Positions 1 to 5,593 of a DNA stretch of 5,593 nucleotides are shown piece after piece (position 1 is the stretch's first letter; every line of letters starts with the position of its first letter). The notes beneath the pieces are model-generated. The model had not been told where the DNA came from. It saw only the letters and a list, made by a program, of their open reading frames with translations, and searched no databases. This stretch comes from Candidatus Njordarchaeota archaeon. GTDB taxonomy: Archaea > Thermoproteota > JANJXX01 > Panguiarchaeales > Panguiarchaeaceae. The translations under genes and the position numbers were made by a program. Location of the stretch: the NCBI GenBank assembly GCA_029855985.1, contig JAGSHR010000058.1, forward strand, positions 1 through 5,593, given 5' to 3'.

Positions 1-2
1 TC

Positions 3-971
3 CAGGAAGAAAAAGATGAAACCATGAAAAAGCTTTCGGAGATTCTAGAGGCCATCGAGCTTGTTGCAAAAACGAGGGATCTCAGAGAAGCAAAGAAATT
101 TATTGCGAAGATTAAATCCCTTAAAAGACAAATTGAGATGAAAAAGGAGTTCGAGGGTAAGTTACTTGATACTAAAAACGAGATAATCAAGTTAAGGGAC
201 GAATTAAAGGAACTGGAACCTACTAACAAGCTCTATAATGAAAAAACGCAGGAATTTAATGATTTAAAGAAGAAATTGGAAACCCTAGAAACAGAGTATA
301 AAGAAATCCTACAGGAAATATCTCAACTAAATGGGGCGAAAGCAAAAATAGAGGAGAGAATAGAAGATATAAAAGCAAAACAGAAAGAAATCGAGGAGAA
401 AAAGAAAAAACTAGGCGAATTAGTGATCGATATAGATGCACTGAAGATCCTTGAAGACAAGGTATTTCACCCGAGCACACTGCCAACAAAATTACTACAA
501 GATTTCTTAAAGAAGATAGAGGAATACGCCAACGAGTACCTGAGAGTCTTCGGCCAAGACATAACATTGAGATTATTCTTGGAGACCCGCGGAGCCGACA
601 AAGAAAGAATAGAGTTAAAACTATATCACCACAACTACGAGAGAGACATAAAAACGTTCAGCGGAGGTGAGAGAACATTGATAGGATTCGCTATAAGGCT
701 CGCCATTGGTAGACTGCTAACCGAAATCCAACCCACAGAGAGCAAACCAAGATTCCTAATAATCGACGAGGGATTTGGACCCCTAGATGAAGAACTTAGA
801 GTAAAGGTAGCTGAAGCACTAACATCCCTAATGAACGTGGGCGAATACGAACAAATAATAATGATATCACACCAGGCAGAATTAAAAGATTCCCCAATAT
901 TCCAAACCGTGCTAAAAGTAGAAAAGCACAACAATAAAAGCAAAATAATACCAGAAACACTACACATCTAA
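3..971 (+). CDS. Rad50/SbcC-like ATPase, C-terminal part (5' end outside window)
   Basis: The reading frame is open from base 3 with no stop before the ATG at 24, so that ATG is probably internal and the gene is cut by the window edge. Residue numbers here count from that ATG. Residues 1-140 are almost entirely charged heptad-like coiled coil (Lys/Glu rich). A linker and beta region follow (about 141-210), then the ABC signature FSGGE at 212-216, Walker B FLIIDEG at 244-250 (D248, E249), the D-loop PLD at 253-255, and the H-loop SH at 282-283. This order is that of the C-terminal half of Rad50/SbcC/SMC ATPases, which act with an Mre11-type nuclease on DNA ends. The DEGFG Walker B context resembles SbcC and Rad50-like proteins more than the classical archaeal DEPT form. 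Walker A and any CXXC zinc hook would lie upstream and cannot be seen. No nurA or herA gene follows. An SMC-type paralog rather than the Mre11 partner remains possible. Confidence 0.88.
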   Translation, partial: QEEKDETMKKLSEILEAIELVAKTRDLREAKKFIAKIKSLKRQIEMKKEFEGKLLDTKNEIIKLRDELKELEPTNKLYNEKTQEFNDLKKKLETLETEYKEILQEISQLNGAKAKIEERIEDIKAKQKEIEEKKKKLGELVIDIDALKILEDKVFHPSTLPTKLLQDFLKKIEEYANEYLRVFGQDITLRLFLETRGADKERIELKLYHHNYERDIKTFSGGERTLIGFAIRLAIGRLLTEIQPTESKPRFLIIDEGFGPLDEELRVKVAEALTSLMNVGEYEQIIMISHQAELKDSPIFQTVLKVEKHNNKSKIIPETLHI

Positions 972-1035
972 TCAATAACATTTTCAACCTATTATTTCTC
1001 CATCTAGCTTGTTGTTTTGCCTGATGGTCGTACTC

Positions 1036-1062
1036 AAAAATTTTTCTGTTTACAGTTTTTCT
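1036..1062 (+). terminator. T-tract termination region after the Rad50-like gene
   Basis: Two runs of five T's (1041-1045 and 1056-1060) lie 70-90 bases after the stop codon of the Rad50-like gene. The first is preceded by five A's. Archaeal RNA polymerase commonly stops at such T-tracts without a hairpin. This is inferred from base composition and position only. Confidence 0.4.
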
Positions 1063-1065
1063 TAG

Positions 1066-1107
1066 TTAACGCTATATGAGTATAAAACCCTTTTAGGTTA
1101 GTGTTAA
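1066..1107 (+). other. 9-bp hairpin in convergent intergenic gap
   Basis: TTAACGCTA (1066-1074) can pair with TAGTGTTAA (1099-1107) over nine base pairs, one of them G-U, around a 24-base loop. The loop holds a TATA-like stretch (TATAAAA, 1081-1087) and a small ACC/GGT pairing. In minus-strand RNA the same position is an A-C mismatch, so any structure favours plus-strand RNA, that is the 3' end of the Rad50-like transcript or a separate small RNA. No T-run follows directly, so it is not a classical hairpin terminator. In AT-rich DNA it could be chance. Confidence 0.3.
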
Positions 1108-1111
1108 GAAC

Positions 1112-1148
1112 AAAATTAAAAATGAGATTATTCCTTAATCCCAAAAAA
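1112..1148 (-). terminator. T-rich termination region after the oxidoreductase gene
   Basis: Read on the minus strand, this stretch starts 27 bases after the oxidoreductase stop codon and gives a T6 run (1148-1143) inside CCAAAATTTTTTGG, whose CCAAAA/TTTTGG arms could form a tiny stem. ATTTTTAATTTTG follows (1123-1111). T-rich sequence just past a stop codon fits archaeal termination; there is no further evidence. Confidence 0.4.
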
Positions 1149-1174
1149 TTTTGGAATGCGTATTGCCTTAGTTT

Positions 1175-2302
1175 TTACACTTGAGGCATTTTGCCTATGG
1201 GGTATCTCTCTGTTATTGGGTATTTGTCTGTTTCTTGAATCAGTTCTAGCTCCTTTTTCGCTTTCCAATAGTCTAATCCTATGTCGAAGTTTCCGTTTAA
1301 GATGTTTCTTGTTATTTCCCCGTATTCGTGGTTTTTTTCCACTCTTCTTCTGTAGATTTTAGAGATAATATTGTTTTTGAAGACCCTAATCTCGTTTATG
1401 ACCGTGTCCAGTATTATTGATCCATTTTCATATTGAAGTATCAACTGTTTCCTAGTGTTCCCGACGCCCTTTCCTATTGTGACGTTAATCTGAACATTGT
1501 TTACTGTTAGTTCTATTTTTGCAAATGTTTCTTTTGCGGTCTCTTTATATTCTTTGGGAATGGCCTCATCTTCGTATTTTGCCTTCTTTACATTGGTTAT
1601 TTTCGCATTGCTGATGTCTAGGAAATCTTTATTCTTCTCTTTTAGCTTGAACATGATAGAGAGAAAGTGGGGGGAGAGGTCACGAATTAATCCAGAGTCA
1701 TAAAGCCATGTTCTTGATGCCCTAATTGGGGATGATTCAAGCAAATAAAAATCTATACTCGTTAATGATCCTAATTCGCTAGAGAAGTATGGGTAGTTTT
1801 CGATTAAGTTCATGACTGCATCTTTGAATATGTAATGATCAACCATTCTTATTTTTTCAATTGTCTCCATAGGTAGTGCATTTTCGATTCTAATTGTCTC
1901 TTCAAGATTTTCTACAATTGGTTTTTCTACTAGAACAAGATTAGAGTGTGGAGCTGTTAAAACAATATATTTGTAGTGAACTTCGTTTGGTGCTGAAATA
2001 TAGGTGATAACTGTACTTTGTTTCACAATATGAGTGCCGTATATTTCCATGATTTTTTCATTTGAGAATCCATTTGAGTCGTTTATGTATTCTATCTCAA
2101 TGCCCCGTCTATATGCTTCATTAAGTTTGTCAACTAAATCTTCCATGGGCTTAACATCTAGTATAACTAGCTTTAAATCGTTTTTATTTGACAAGAATTT
2201 CCAATTCATATTTTTATCAATGTTTTTAATTAAATTAGGAAATAACTTGTTTGAACCTACGTCACCAAAACCAATGATAAACATTGTTAGCAAGTAAAAC
2301 AC
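1175..2302 (-). CDS. Gfo/Idh/MocA-family NAD(P)-dependent oxidoreductase, G6PDH-like motifs
   Basis: A probably cytoplasmic dehydrogenase of 375 residues, close to the usual 330-400 for this family. The N-terminal Rossmann fold shows GFGDVG at 11-16 after a hydrophobic strand, and LVILD at 45-49 ends the second strand. VEKP at 125-128 is the family's EKP motif, whose Lys lies at the active site in characterised members. DHYIFK at 155-160 resembles the DHYLGK motif of glucose-6-phosphate dehydrogenase. GLIRDLSPH at 204-212 matches the family's D-x-G-x-H element, with H212 as the likely catalytic His; the following Asp of many members is Ser here (S215). A phosphorylated or free sugar is therefore a plausible substrate, but none can be named. 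Start choice is unsure: the longest form begins with GTG at 2302, TTG at 2293 has the best-placed GGGAG ribosome-binding sequence, and ATG at 2284 gives the shortest form, MFIIGFG. The gene lies 16 bases downstream of the membrane-protein gene and is probably co-transcribed with it. Confidence 0.85.
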   Translation of the reverse strand: MFYLLTMFIIGFGDVGSNKLFPNLIKNIDKNMNWKFLSNKNDLKLVILDVKPMEDLVDKLNEAYRRGIEIEYINDSNGFSNEKIMEIYGTHIVKQSTVITYISAPNEVHYKYIVLTAPHSNLVLVEKPIVENLEETIRIENALPMETIEKIRMVDHYIFKDAVMNLIENYPYFSSELGSLTSIDFYLLESSPIRASRTWLYDSGLIRDLSPHFLSIMFKLKEKNKDFLDISNAKITNVKKAKYEDEAIPKEYKETAKETFAKIELTVNNVQINVTIGKGVGNTRKQLILQYENGSIILDTVINEIRVFKNNIISKIYRRRVEKNHEYGEITRNILNGNFDIGLDYWKAKKELELIQETDKYPITERYPIGKMPQV

Positions 2303-2318
2303 TCCCTTAAAACATTCT

Positions 2319-3554
2319 TCATAAGATGTATCTTTTTATATAGCGGTAAGTGATTGCCAGCCAAATAATTACGGATAATATAACGGCGATAACTTTAATG
2401 TAGATGTCCACATTGGCGACAAAAGCCTCTATTAATGACACCGCACTTGAAATTATTAACAACGTGTTTAACAAAAAGAATAATCTTTCTGATGATCTTT
2501 GATGCTCCGCAGAAATGAAAGAATTCAACATCTCCAATCTTTCTTTAACCGCATTGTATAGATCCGGTATGTTTAGCTCGTTCATAGCATCCTCCATTGC
2601 CTTCCTCCAAACCTCGTATCTCTGTATACTTGTATTTATATATTCCTCTAAGTCCTTAAAGATTTCCTCCCTCATCTTTACAAGCTCATTTAATGATGCC
2701 TCTGCCGTGGTTTTTATGGTTTCAGATAGCCGGTTATTAATGTTTTTTAACAATTTTAATTGAAGAACTGCGTTGGAGTATAATGTTAGATTAAATACAA
2801 TCCTCTTAGTTAAGGGCTTAATACGTTTCTCGGTCCAATAATCCCTATCCGAAGTATGTATCTTAATACCCAAAAACCTGTTATTTGACACGAAAACAGG
2901 GAAATCGTGTCTAACGGAGATATTATTTAGAACCTCTCTTACATACTCCTTAGTTCTCGTTCTATAGTAAGTATAAGAGCTGGGGGAATTTCGAGCTTCT
3001 GGATCTTTCGGATAATACCTTTCAGGAAAAGTTAAAACGTCAAAAATCAACCCCTCATATTCGCTTATAAATGAATAAGGAAGTCCATCGCTTTGTGCTT
3101 TTATCCCTTTTACAAATATCATGGTAAACATGTCTTCTAGAATCTCTTTGGGCTTTTCAAGGGAGCCTCTACCAAACCTGTTTGTGATAAAATTAATAAT
3201 GTAATCAAGTAAGATTACTTCAGTAGTCGAGTCATCCTCACTGGGAAGCCTAACTTTCTTGTAATTTATAAAGTAGATGTCTATGAGGTCTTCTTTGTAG
3301 ATATTTGTTATATCTGGTAACCAGATCACTAGTATGCCTATACCAACTTCAAAAACTGTTAAAAAAACCATCATGTTTATCTCTTTCTCACCGTTTCTAG
3401 TGGGGATAATAATTTTGCTTTCCTCAACCAAAGCTCTGCCGAACCTCTTTAATTCCAAATAATCCGAGTCGAAATAATCAATGTCCGATTCGTACATTAT
3501 TTTTAAAATTTGGTGTTTGCCTAGAGCATTGGTTCCCTTTTTTAATACCTCCAT
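2319..3554 (-). CDS. Unrecognised membrane-anchored protein with CorA-like two-helix C-terminus
   Basis: I do not recognise this family. From the ATG at 3554 it encodes 411 residues; a GTG at 3560 would add two, and the numbers here count from that GTG. The ATG is preferred because GAGGTG stands directly before CCC-ATG, a good archaeal ribosome-binding sequence that includes the GTG itself. The N-terminal 250 residues look soluble and mixed alpha/beta, with strands near 63-81 and 95-104. Residues 255-358 are mostly helical and Lys/Glu rich, including a probable coiled coil at 265-310. Two hydrophobic helices follow (about 360-381 and 386-405), and the protein ends in the basic tail YRYIKRYIL. 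The long helix, two terminal membrane helices and basic tail recall CorA and RMD1-type proteins, but there is no GMN motif between the helices, so Mg2+ transport should not be assumed. The real N-terminus may lie upstream in another frame (3607-3711). The oxidoreductase gene follows after 16 bases. Confidence 0.75.
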   Translation of the reverse strand: MEVLKKGTNALGKHQILKIMYESDIDYFDSDYLELKRFGRALVEESKIIIPTRNGEKEINMMVFLTVFEVGIGILVIWLPDITNIYKEDLIDIYFINYKKVRLPSEDDSTTEVILLDYIINFITNRFGRGSLEKPKEILEDMFTMIFVKGIKAQSDGLPYSFISEYEGLIFDVLTFPERYYPKDPEARNSPSSYTYYRTRTKEYVREVLNNISVRHDFPVFVSNNRFLGIKIHTSDRDYWTEKRIKPLTKRIVFNLTLYSNAVLQLKLLKNINNRLSETIKTTAEASLNELVKMREEIFKDLEEYINTSIQRYEVWRKAMEDAMNELNIPDLYNAVKERLEMLNSFISAEHQRSSERLFFLLNTLLIISSAVSLIEAFVANVDIYIKVIAVILSVIIWLAITYRYIKRYIL

Positions 3555-3606
3555 GGGCACCTCATATTCCTTTATTATATCCTTCTTTTTGTAGTATTCG
3601 AGTAGG

Positions 3607-3711
3607 CTAGTTACATTGTTGTCTTTCTTTCTTTTTAAGATCGTTCTTTAAATTCACGGGAATTAAGAAAATAATATCTATGTCAGGAATGAGAATAGAC
3701 GTTATCTTCAC
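3607..3711 (-). pseudogene. Probable displaced 5' end of the membrane-protein gene (+1 frame break)
   Basis: A 34-codon frame begins with GTG at 3711, overlapping a GAGGTGA sequence, and ends with TAG at 3607-3609. It starts MKITSILIPDIDIIFLIPV, a plausible beta strand, then becomes Lys-rich. The frame of the downstream membrane-protein gene is itself open up to a TAA at 3648-3650 and reads DNNVTSLLEYYKKKD ahead of its presumed start, with no ATG, GTG or TTG upstream of 3560. The two frames overlap at a run of five A's (plus-strand T's 3632-3636). Removing one A joins them into a continuous protein of about 463 residues. A TATA element sits at the right distance upstream of 3711 but about 200 bases from 3554. 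This fits a frameshift mutation, a sequencing error in the homopolymer, or frameshifting or slippage in expression. A separate short leader peptide is also possible. 'Pseudogene' is used here for a broken 5' segment, not for proven loss of function. Confidence 0.55.
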
Positions 3712-3747
3712 CTCTAGTTAATGACTTATTTTCCTGTAAGAATCGCA

Positions 3748-3759
3748 TTTTATATTAAA
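3748..3759 (-). promoter_or_regulatory. TATA element for the minus-strand unit
   Basis: The minus strand reads TTTAATATAAAA here. Its centre is about 42 bases upstream of the GTG at 3711, so a transcript starting some 26 bases downstream would have a leader of roughly 16 bases carrying AGAGGTGA. This spacing supports transcription starting upstream of 3711 rather than near the ATG at 3554. The call rests on consensus and spacing in AT-rich DNA only. Confidence 0.45.
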
Positions 3760-3837
3760 AACAAATAAACACTATTTTATTATTATATAGCTTATTTAAT
3801 GTTAATACTTTCATGTTTTGAAAATCACTCATAGATT

Positions 3838-3849
3838 ATTTAATTAAAT
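3838..3849 (+). promoter_or_regulatory. Putative TATA element for the GNAT-ABC fusion gene
   Basis: ATTTAATTAAAT is a perfect 12-base palindrome centred about 27 bases before the ATG at 3871. A start 26-27 bases downstream of a TATA centre would place the transcript's 5' end at or next to the ATG, giving a nearly leaderless mRNA. AGATT (3833-3837) and AATCT (3847-3851) form a further short inverted repeat that could be an operator. The remaining divergent gap (3712-3870) is AT-rich, with another TATA-like stretch near 3780-3790 and no open frame I can support. Confidence 0.4.
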
Positions 3850-3870
3850 CTTAGAAATTTACAAGGTGTA

Positions 3871-5593
3871 ATGTTGGTGAAGATAAAGGGATTGAAACTA
3901 GAAGGAAGGGTTGTTGGCAAAGAACTTTCTAGATTCAAGTATAGATGGTTTGGTCTCCTCGATGTTAAAATAGGGAAAAGCGTCATAACGCTATACATGT
4001 CTGGAAACATAGCTCAGTGGTTCAAAACAAACGATAAAGTTATCCTAATCGCTAAATCAGAACCGAAGCTAAACAAGAAGGGCGAAGTTTACTTAAGTTT
4101 TGACGAGTACGAGCTCTACAAAATATACGAAGAGGAAGAAATAAAAGTTTGGCCAGCCTACTCAAAGATAATCTCAATACCGAGAACAGATCCAGTGTCG
4201 GGAAAGGAGATATACAAGTATAGGATACTAGCGAGAGAAGCCATTTACGAGAAAGACTTCGAGGATATTGCGGAACTTGAGCAGTTTCACTATGCCTCTC
4301 AAAAGGAAGTAGTAGCAGTATGGCGATGCGACAAGTGCGGAGAACTAATTAAGAGTAACACAAAACCAGTATGCCCTAACTGTAAAACGGACGAACACGT
4401 TCACATACTTGAAATAAGGGGGTCAACACCAGCATCAAGATTTATGGTGCTAGAACTCCAAGATAGGGCCCCATACGAGCCTAGAATAGTAGGATACGTA
4501 AGAGTGGACCCTCCAGTCCCAATGATGCACAGAAGGCTACCAAACGGGGAGCTGGAAAAAAACATCCGGGAGAAAGTGTTTAAAGAGGAATGGTTTAACC
4601 CCGTCTTCTGGCCAGAAAAAATATACAAGGAAAAACTCATGGAATTAAACAAGAAGTACGGTAGCGTAATAGCGAGAACCAAACTTTGGGAGGAAGCAAA
4701 ATGGGAAGCCCTTGAAACATCGAATACCGCTGCAGCAAGGATATCCAGAGTAGTTATTCACCCAGATTACCGGTCAGATGGACTTGGACAAACAGCGGTT
4801 AAAGTGGCGATAGACTGGATAAATGAGAGACGAATACCAGAGATGCGCAAGAAAAAGGTTATAGTCGAAACAATAGCAATGATGGCGAAATACAACCCGT
4901 TCTTCGAGAAGGTAGGATTCAAATACTTGTGGGACACGGGTAGCGGAAGGCCAACTCTATACTATCCATTAACAAAAGAGGCACAAGAGCTTATAGAAAA
5001 ATTCTTGAAAACAGATCCAATAGCCAAGAAACATGGTGGAAAGTTGTGCGTATCCCGTTACAGGAAGGTAAACAAACTAGATGGTAGTATTATTTTCGAA
5101 AAAGTTTCCAAAGTGTTCGAAAGCCTATTATCACTTGAGGACCTTAGCCCCATGACTAGAGAGGTTCTTGAAGCGTTTGGTGTAAAAGAAAGATTATTAC
5201 AGAGATTGGTTATTAGAGACGCTAGCTTTGAAATAAAACCAGGTGAATTGGTGGTAGTGGTAGGTGCTTCGGGGGCAGGAAAAACAACTCTCCTGAGGTT
5301 AATCTATGGGGCAGTGTCTGGCTTAAAGGATCCAAGGTTTCAACCCATAACCGGAAGCATAACGGTACCAGAAAACGCGAGAGCATCAATTATGATACCA
5401 AACGAATTTGAACCTTACTTTGGAGATCTAGCAATAATTGAAGCCATATACAATAACACAAAAGATGAATCTCTAGCAGTTGAAATATTAAACAGGGCGG
5501 GTTTAAGCGATGCCGTACTTTACAGGGCAAAATTCCACGAGTTATCCACAGGGCAAAAAGAAAGGGCAAAACTAGCGTACCTTTTGGCGGAAA
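3871..5593 (+). CDS. Zinc ribbon-GNAT acetyltransferase-ABC ATPase fusion (COG2401-like), 3' end outside window
   Basis: The frame is open from the ATG at 3871 to the window end, giving 574 visible residues. Domains in order: a beta-rich N-terminal part (1-90); a zinc ribbon with C153, C156, C168 and C171; a GNAT region (about 190-370) with RVVIHPDYRSDGLGQ at 293-307, holding the acetyl-CoA pyrophosphate-binding R-x-x-G-x-G (301-306), and YNPFFEKVGF at 341-350; then an ABC ATPase with Walker A GASGAGKT at 465-472 and signature LSTGQ at 558-562. The usual Q-loop position reads IPNEFEPYF, without Gln. Walker B, D-loop and H-loop lie beyond the window. This matches the archaeal family described as an ABC-type ATPase fused to a predicted acetyltransferase (COG2401). 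It has no membrane segments, so it is a soluble ATPase, not a transporter. The zinc ribbon and N-terminal domain suggest nucleic-acid binding, and modification of a base or protein is possible, but the substrate is unknown. The start is unsure: GTG at 3877 lies eight bases after GGTG and is better spaced than the ATG, two bases after it. Confidence 0.88.
   Translation, partial: MLVKIKGLKLEGRVVGKELSRFKYRWFGLLDVKIGKSVITLYMSGNIAQWFKTNDKVILIAKSEPKLNKKGEVYLSFDEYELYKIYEEEEIKVWPAYSKIISIPRTDPVSGKEIYKYRILAREAIYEKDFEDIAELEQFHYASQKEVVAVWRCDKCGELIKSNTKPVCPNCKTDEHVHILEIRGSTPASRFMVLELQDRAPYEPRIVGYVRVDPPVPMMHRRLPNGELEKNIREKVFKEEWFNPVFWPEKIYKEKLMELNKKYGSVIARTKLWEEAKWEALETSNTAAARISRVVIHPDYRSDGLGQTAVKVAIDWINERRIPEMRKKKVIVETIAMMAKYNPFFEKVGFKYLWDTGSGRPTLYYPLTKEAQELIEKFLKTDPIAKKHGGKLCVSRYRKVNKLDGSIIFEKVSKVFESLLSLEDLSPMTREVLEAFGVKERLLQRLVIRDASFEIKPGELVVVVGASGAGKTTLLRLIYGAVSGLKDPRFQPITGSITVPENARASIMIPNEFEPYFGDLAIIEAIYNNTKDESLAVEILNRAGLSDAVLYRAKFHELSTGQKERAKLAYLLAE

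Noticed and set aside
256..987. Minus-strand frames opposite the Rad50-like gene
   Set aside because: They are complements of coiled-coil and ABC coding sequence, with no start signals or recognisable motifs.
1021..1027. CTGATGG as a possible C box of a C/D guide RNA in the convergent gap
   Set aside because: It departs from RTGATGA and no properly spaced D box (CTGA) follows.
1156..1703. Hydrophobic plus-strand frames over the oxidoreductase gene (1156-1362 and 1497-1703)
   Set aside because: Their Phe/Leu/Ser-rich composition is what the complement of Lys/Glu-rich coding gives. The minus-strand gene has clear family motifs.
2331..2343. TATA-like TATATAAAAAGA on the minus strand, about 26 bases from a possible start of the oxidoreductase transcript
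   Set aside because: It encodes the last residues (YIKRYI) of the upstream membrane protein, and the 16-base gap points to co-transcription. An internal promoter is possible but not supported enough to list.
2382..2440. Signal peptide or secreted-protein reading for the membrane protein
   Set aside because: The hydrophobic segments are at the C-terminus of the minus-strand gene, with a basic tail. Neither its presumed N-terminus nor the upstream extension looks like a cleavable signal peptide.
4401..4682. Open frame of 93 codons on the minus strand
   Set aside because: It lies wholly opposite the GNAT region of the fusion gene, whose motifs are clear, and has no ribosome-binding sequence or recognisable features. 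It is a shadow frame.

Overview
This window looks like a piece of an AT-rich archaeal chromosome, most probably from a hyperthermophilic crenarchaeote (Desulfurococcales or Thermofilum-like; inferred, not proven). The reasons are: protein genes rich in Lys/Glu/Ile, heavy use of AGA/AGG and ATA codons, TATA-type promoter elements at short distances from starts, T-tract ends, purine-rich GGTG/GAGGTG ribosome-binding sequences, and a fused acetyltransferase-ABC ATPase of the archaeal COG2401 type. I see no tRNA, rRNA, CRISPR array, insertion sequence or attachment site.

Layout. (1) Bases 3-971, plus strand: the 3' part of a Rad50/SbcC-like gene whose 5' part lies outside the window. It has a long coiled coil followed by the C-terminal ABC half (FSGGE signature, Walker B with DEGFG, D-loop, H-loop). 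(2) Bases 972-1174: a convergent intergenic gap with T-tracts serving both directions and a 9-bp hairpin that pairs fully only in plus-strand RNA. (3) Bases 1175-2302, minus strand: a Gfo/Idh/MocA-type NAD(P)-dependent oxidoreductase with a glucose-6-phosphate-dehydrogenase-like DHY motif. (4) Bases 2319-3554, minus strand and only about 16 bases upstream of (3): a 411-residue protein I cannot name, soluble at its N-terminus, with a long helical part and two C-terminal membrane helices, like CorA in topology but without GMN. (5) Bases 3607-3711, minus strand: a short frame that reads naturally into gene (4) if one base is removed from a run of five A's; I think it is the true 5' end of gene (4), now separated by a +1 frame change. 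(6) Bases 3712-3870: a divergent promoter region. (7) Base 3871 to the window end, plus strand: the first 574 residues of a zinc-ribbon + GNAT acetyltransferase + ABC ATPase fusion, cut off by the window just after the ABC signature motif.

How they fit together. Genes (3) and (4) probably form one minus-strand transcription unit, driven by the TATA element near 3748-3759 and ending in the gap after 1175. The fusion gene is divergent from this unit and may be read from a near-leaderless promoter. The sequence does not show a functional link between the redox/membrane pair and the two ABC-type ATPases on the plus strand. The points most worth checking are the frame break in gene (4), its GMN-less CorA-like topology, and the role of the fusion protein, which has ABC motifs but no transporter segments.
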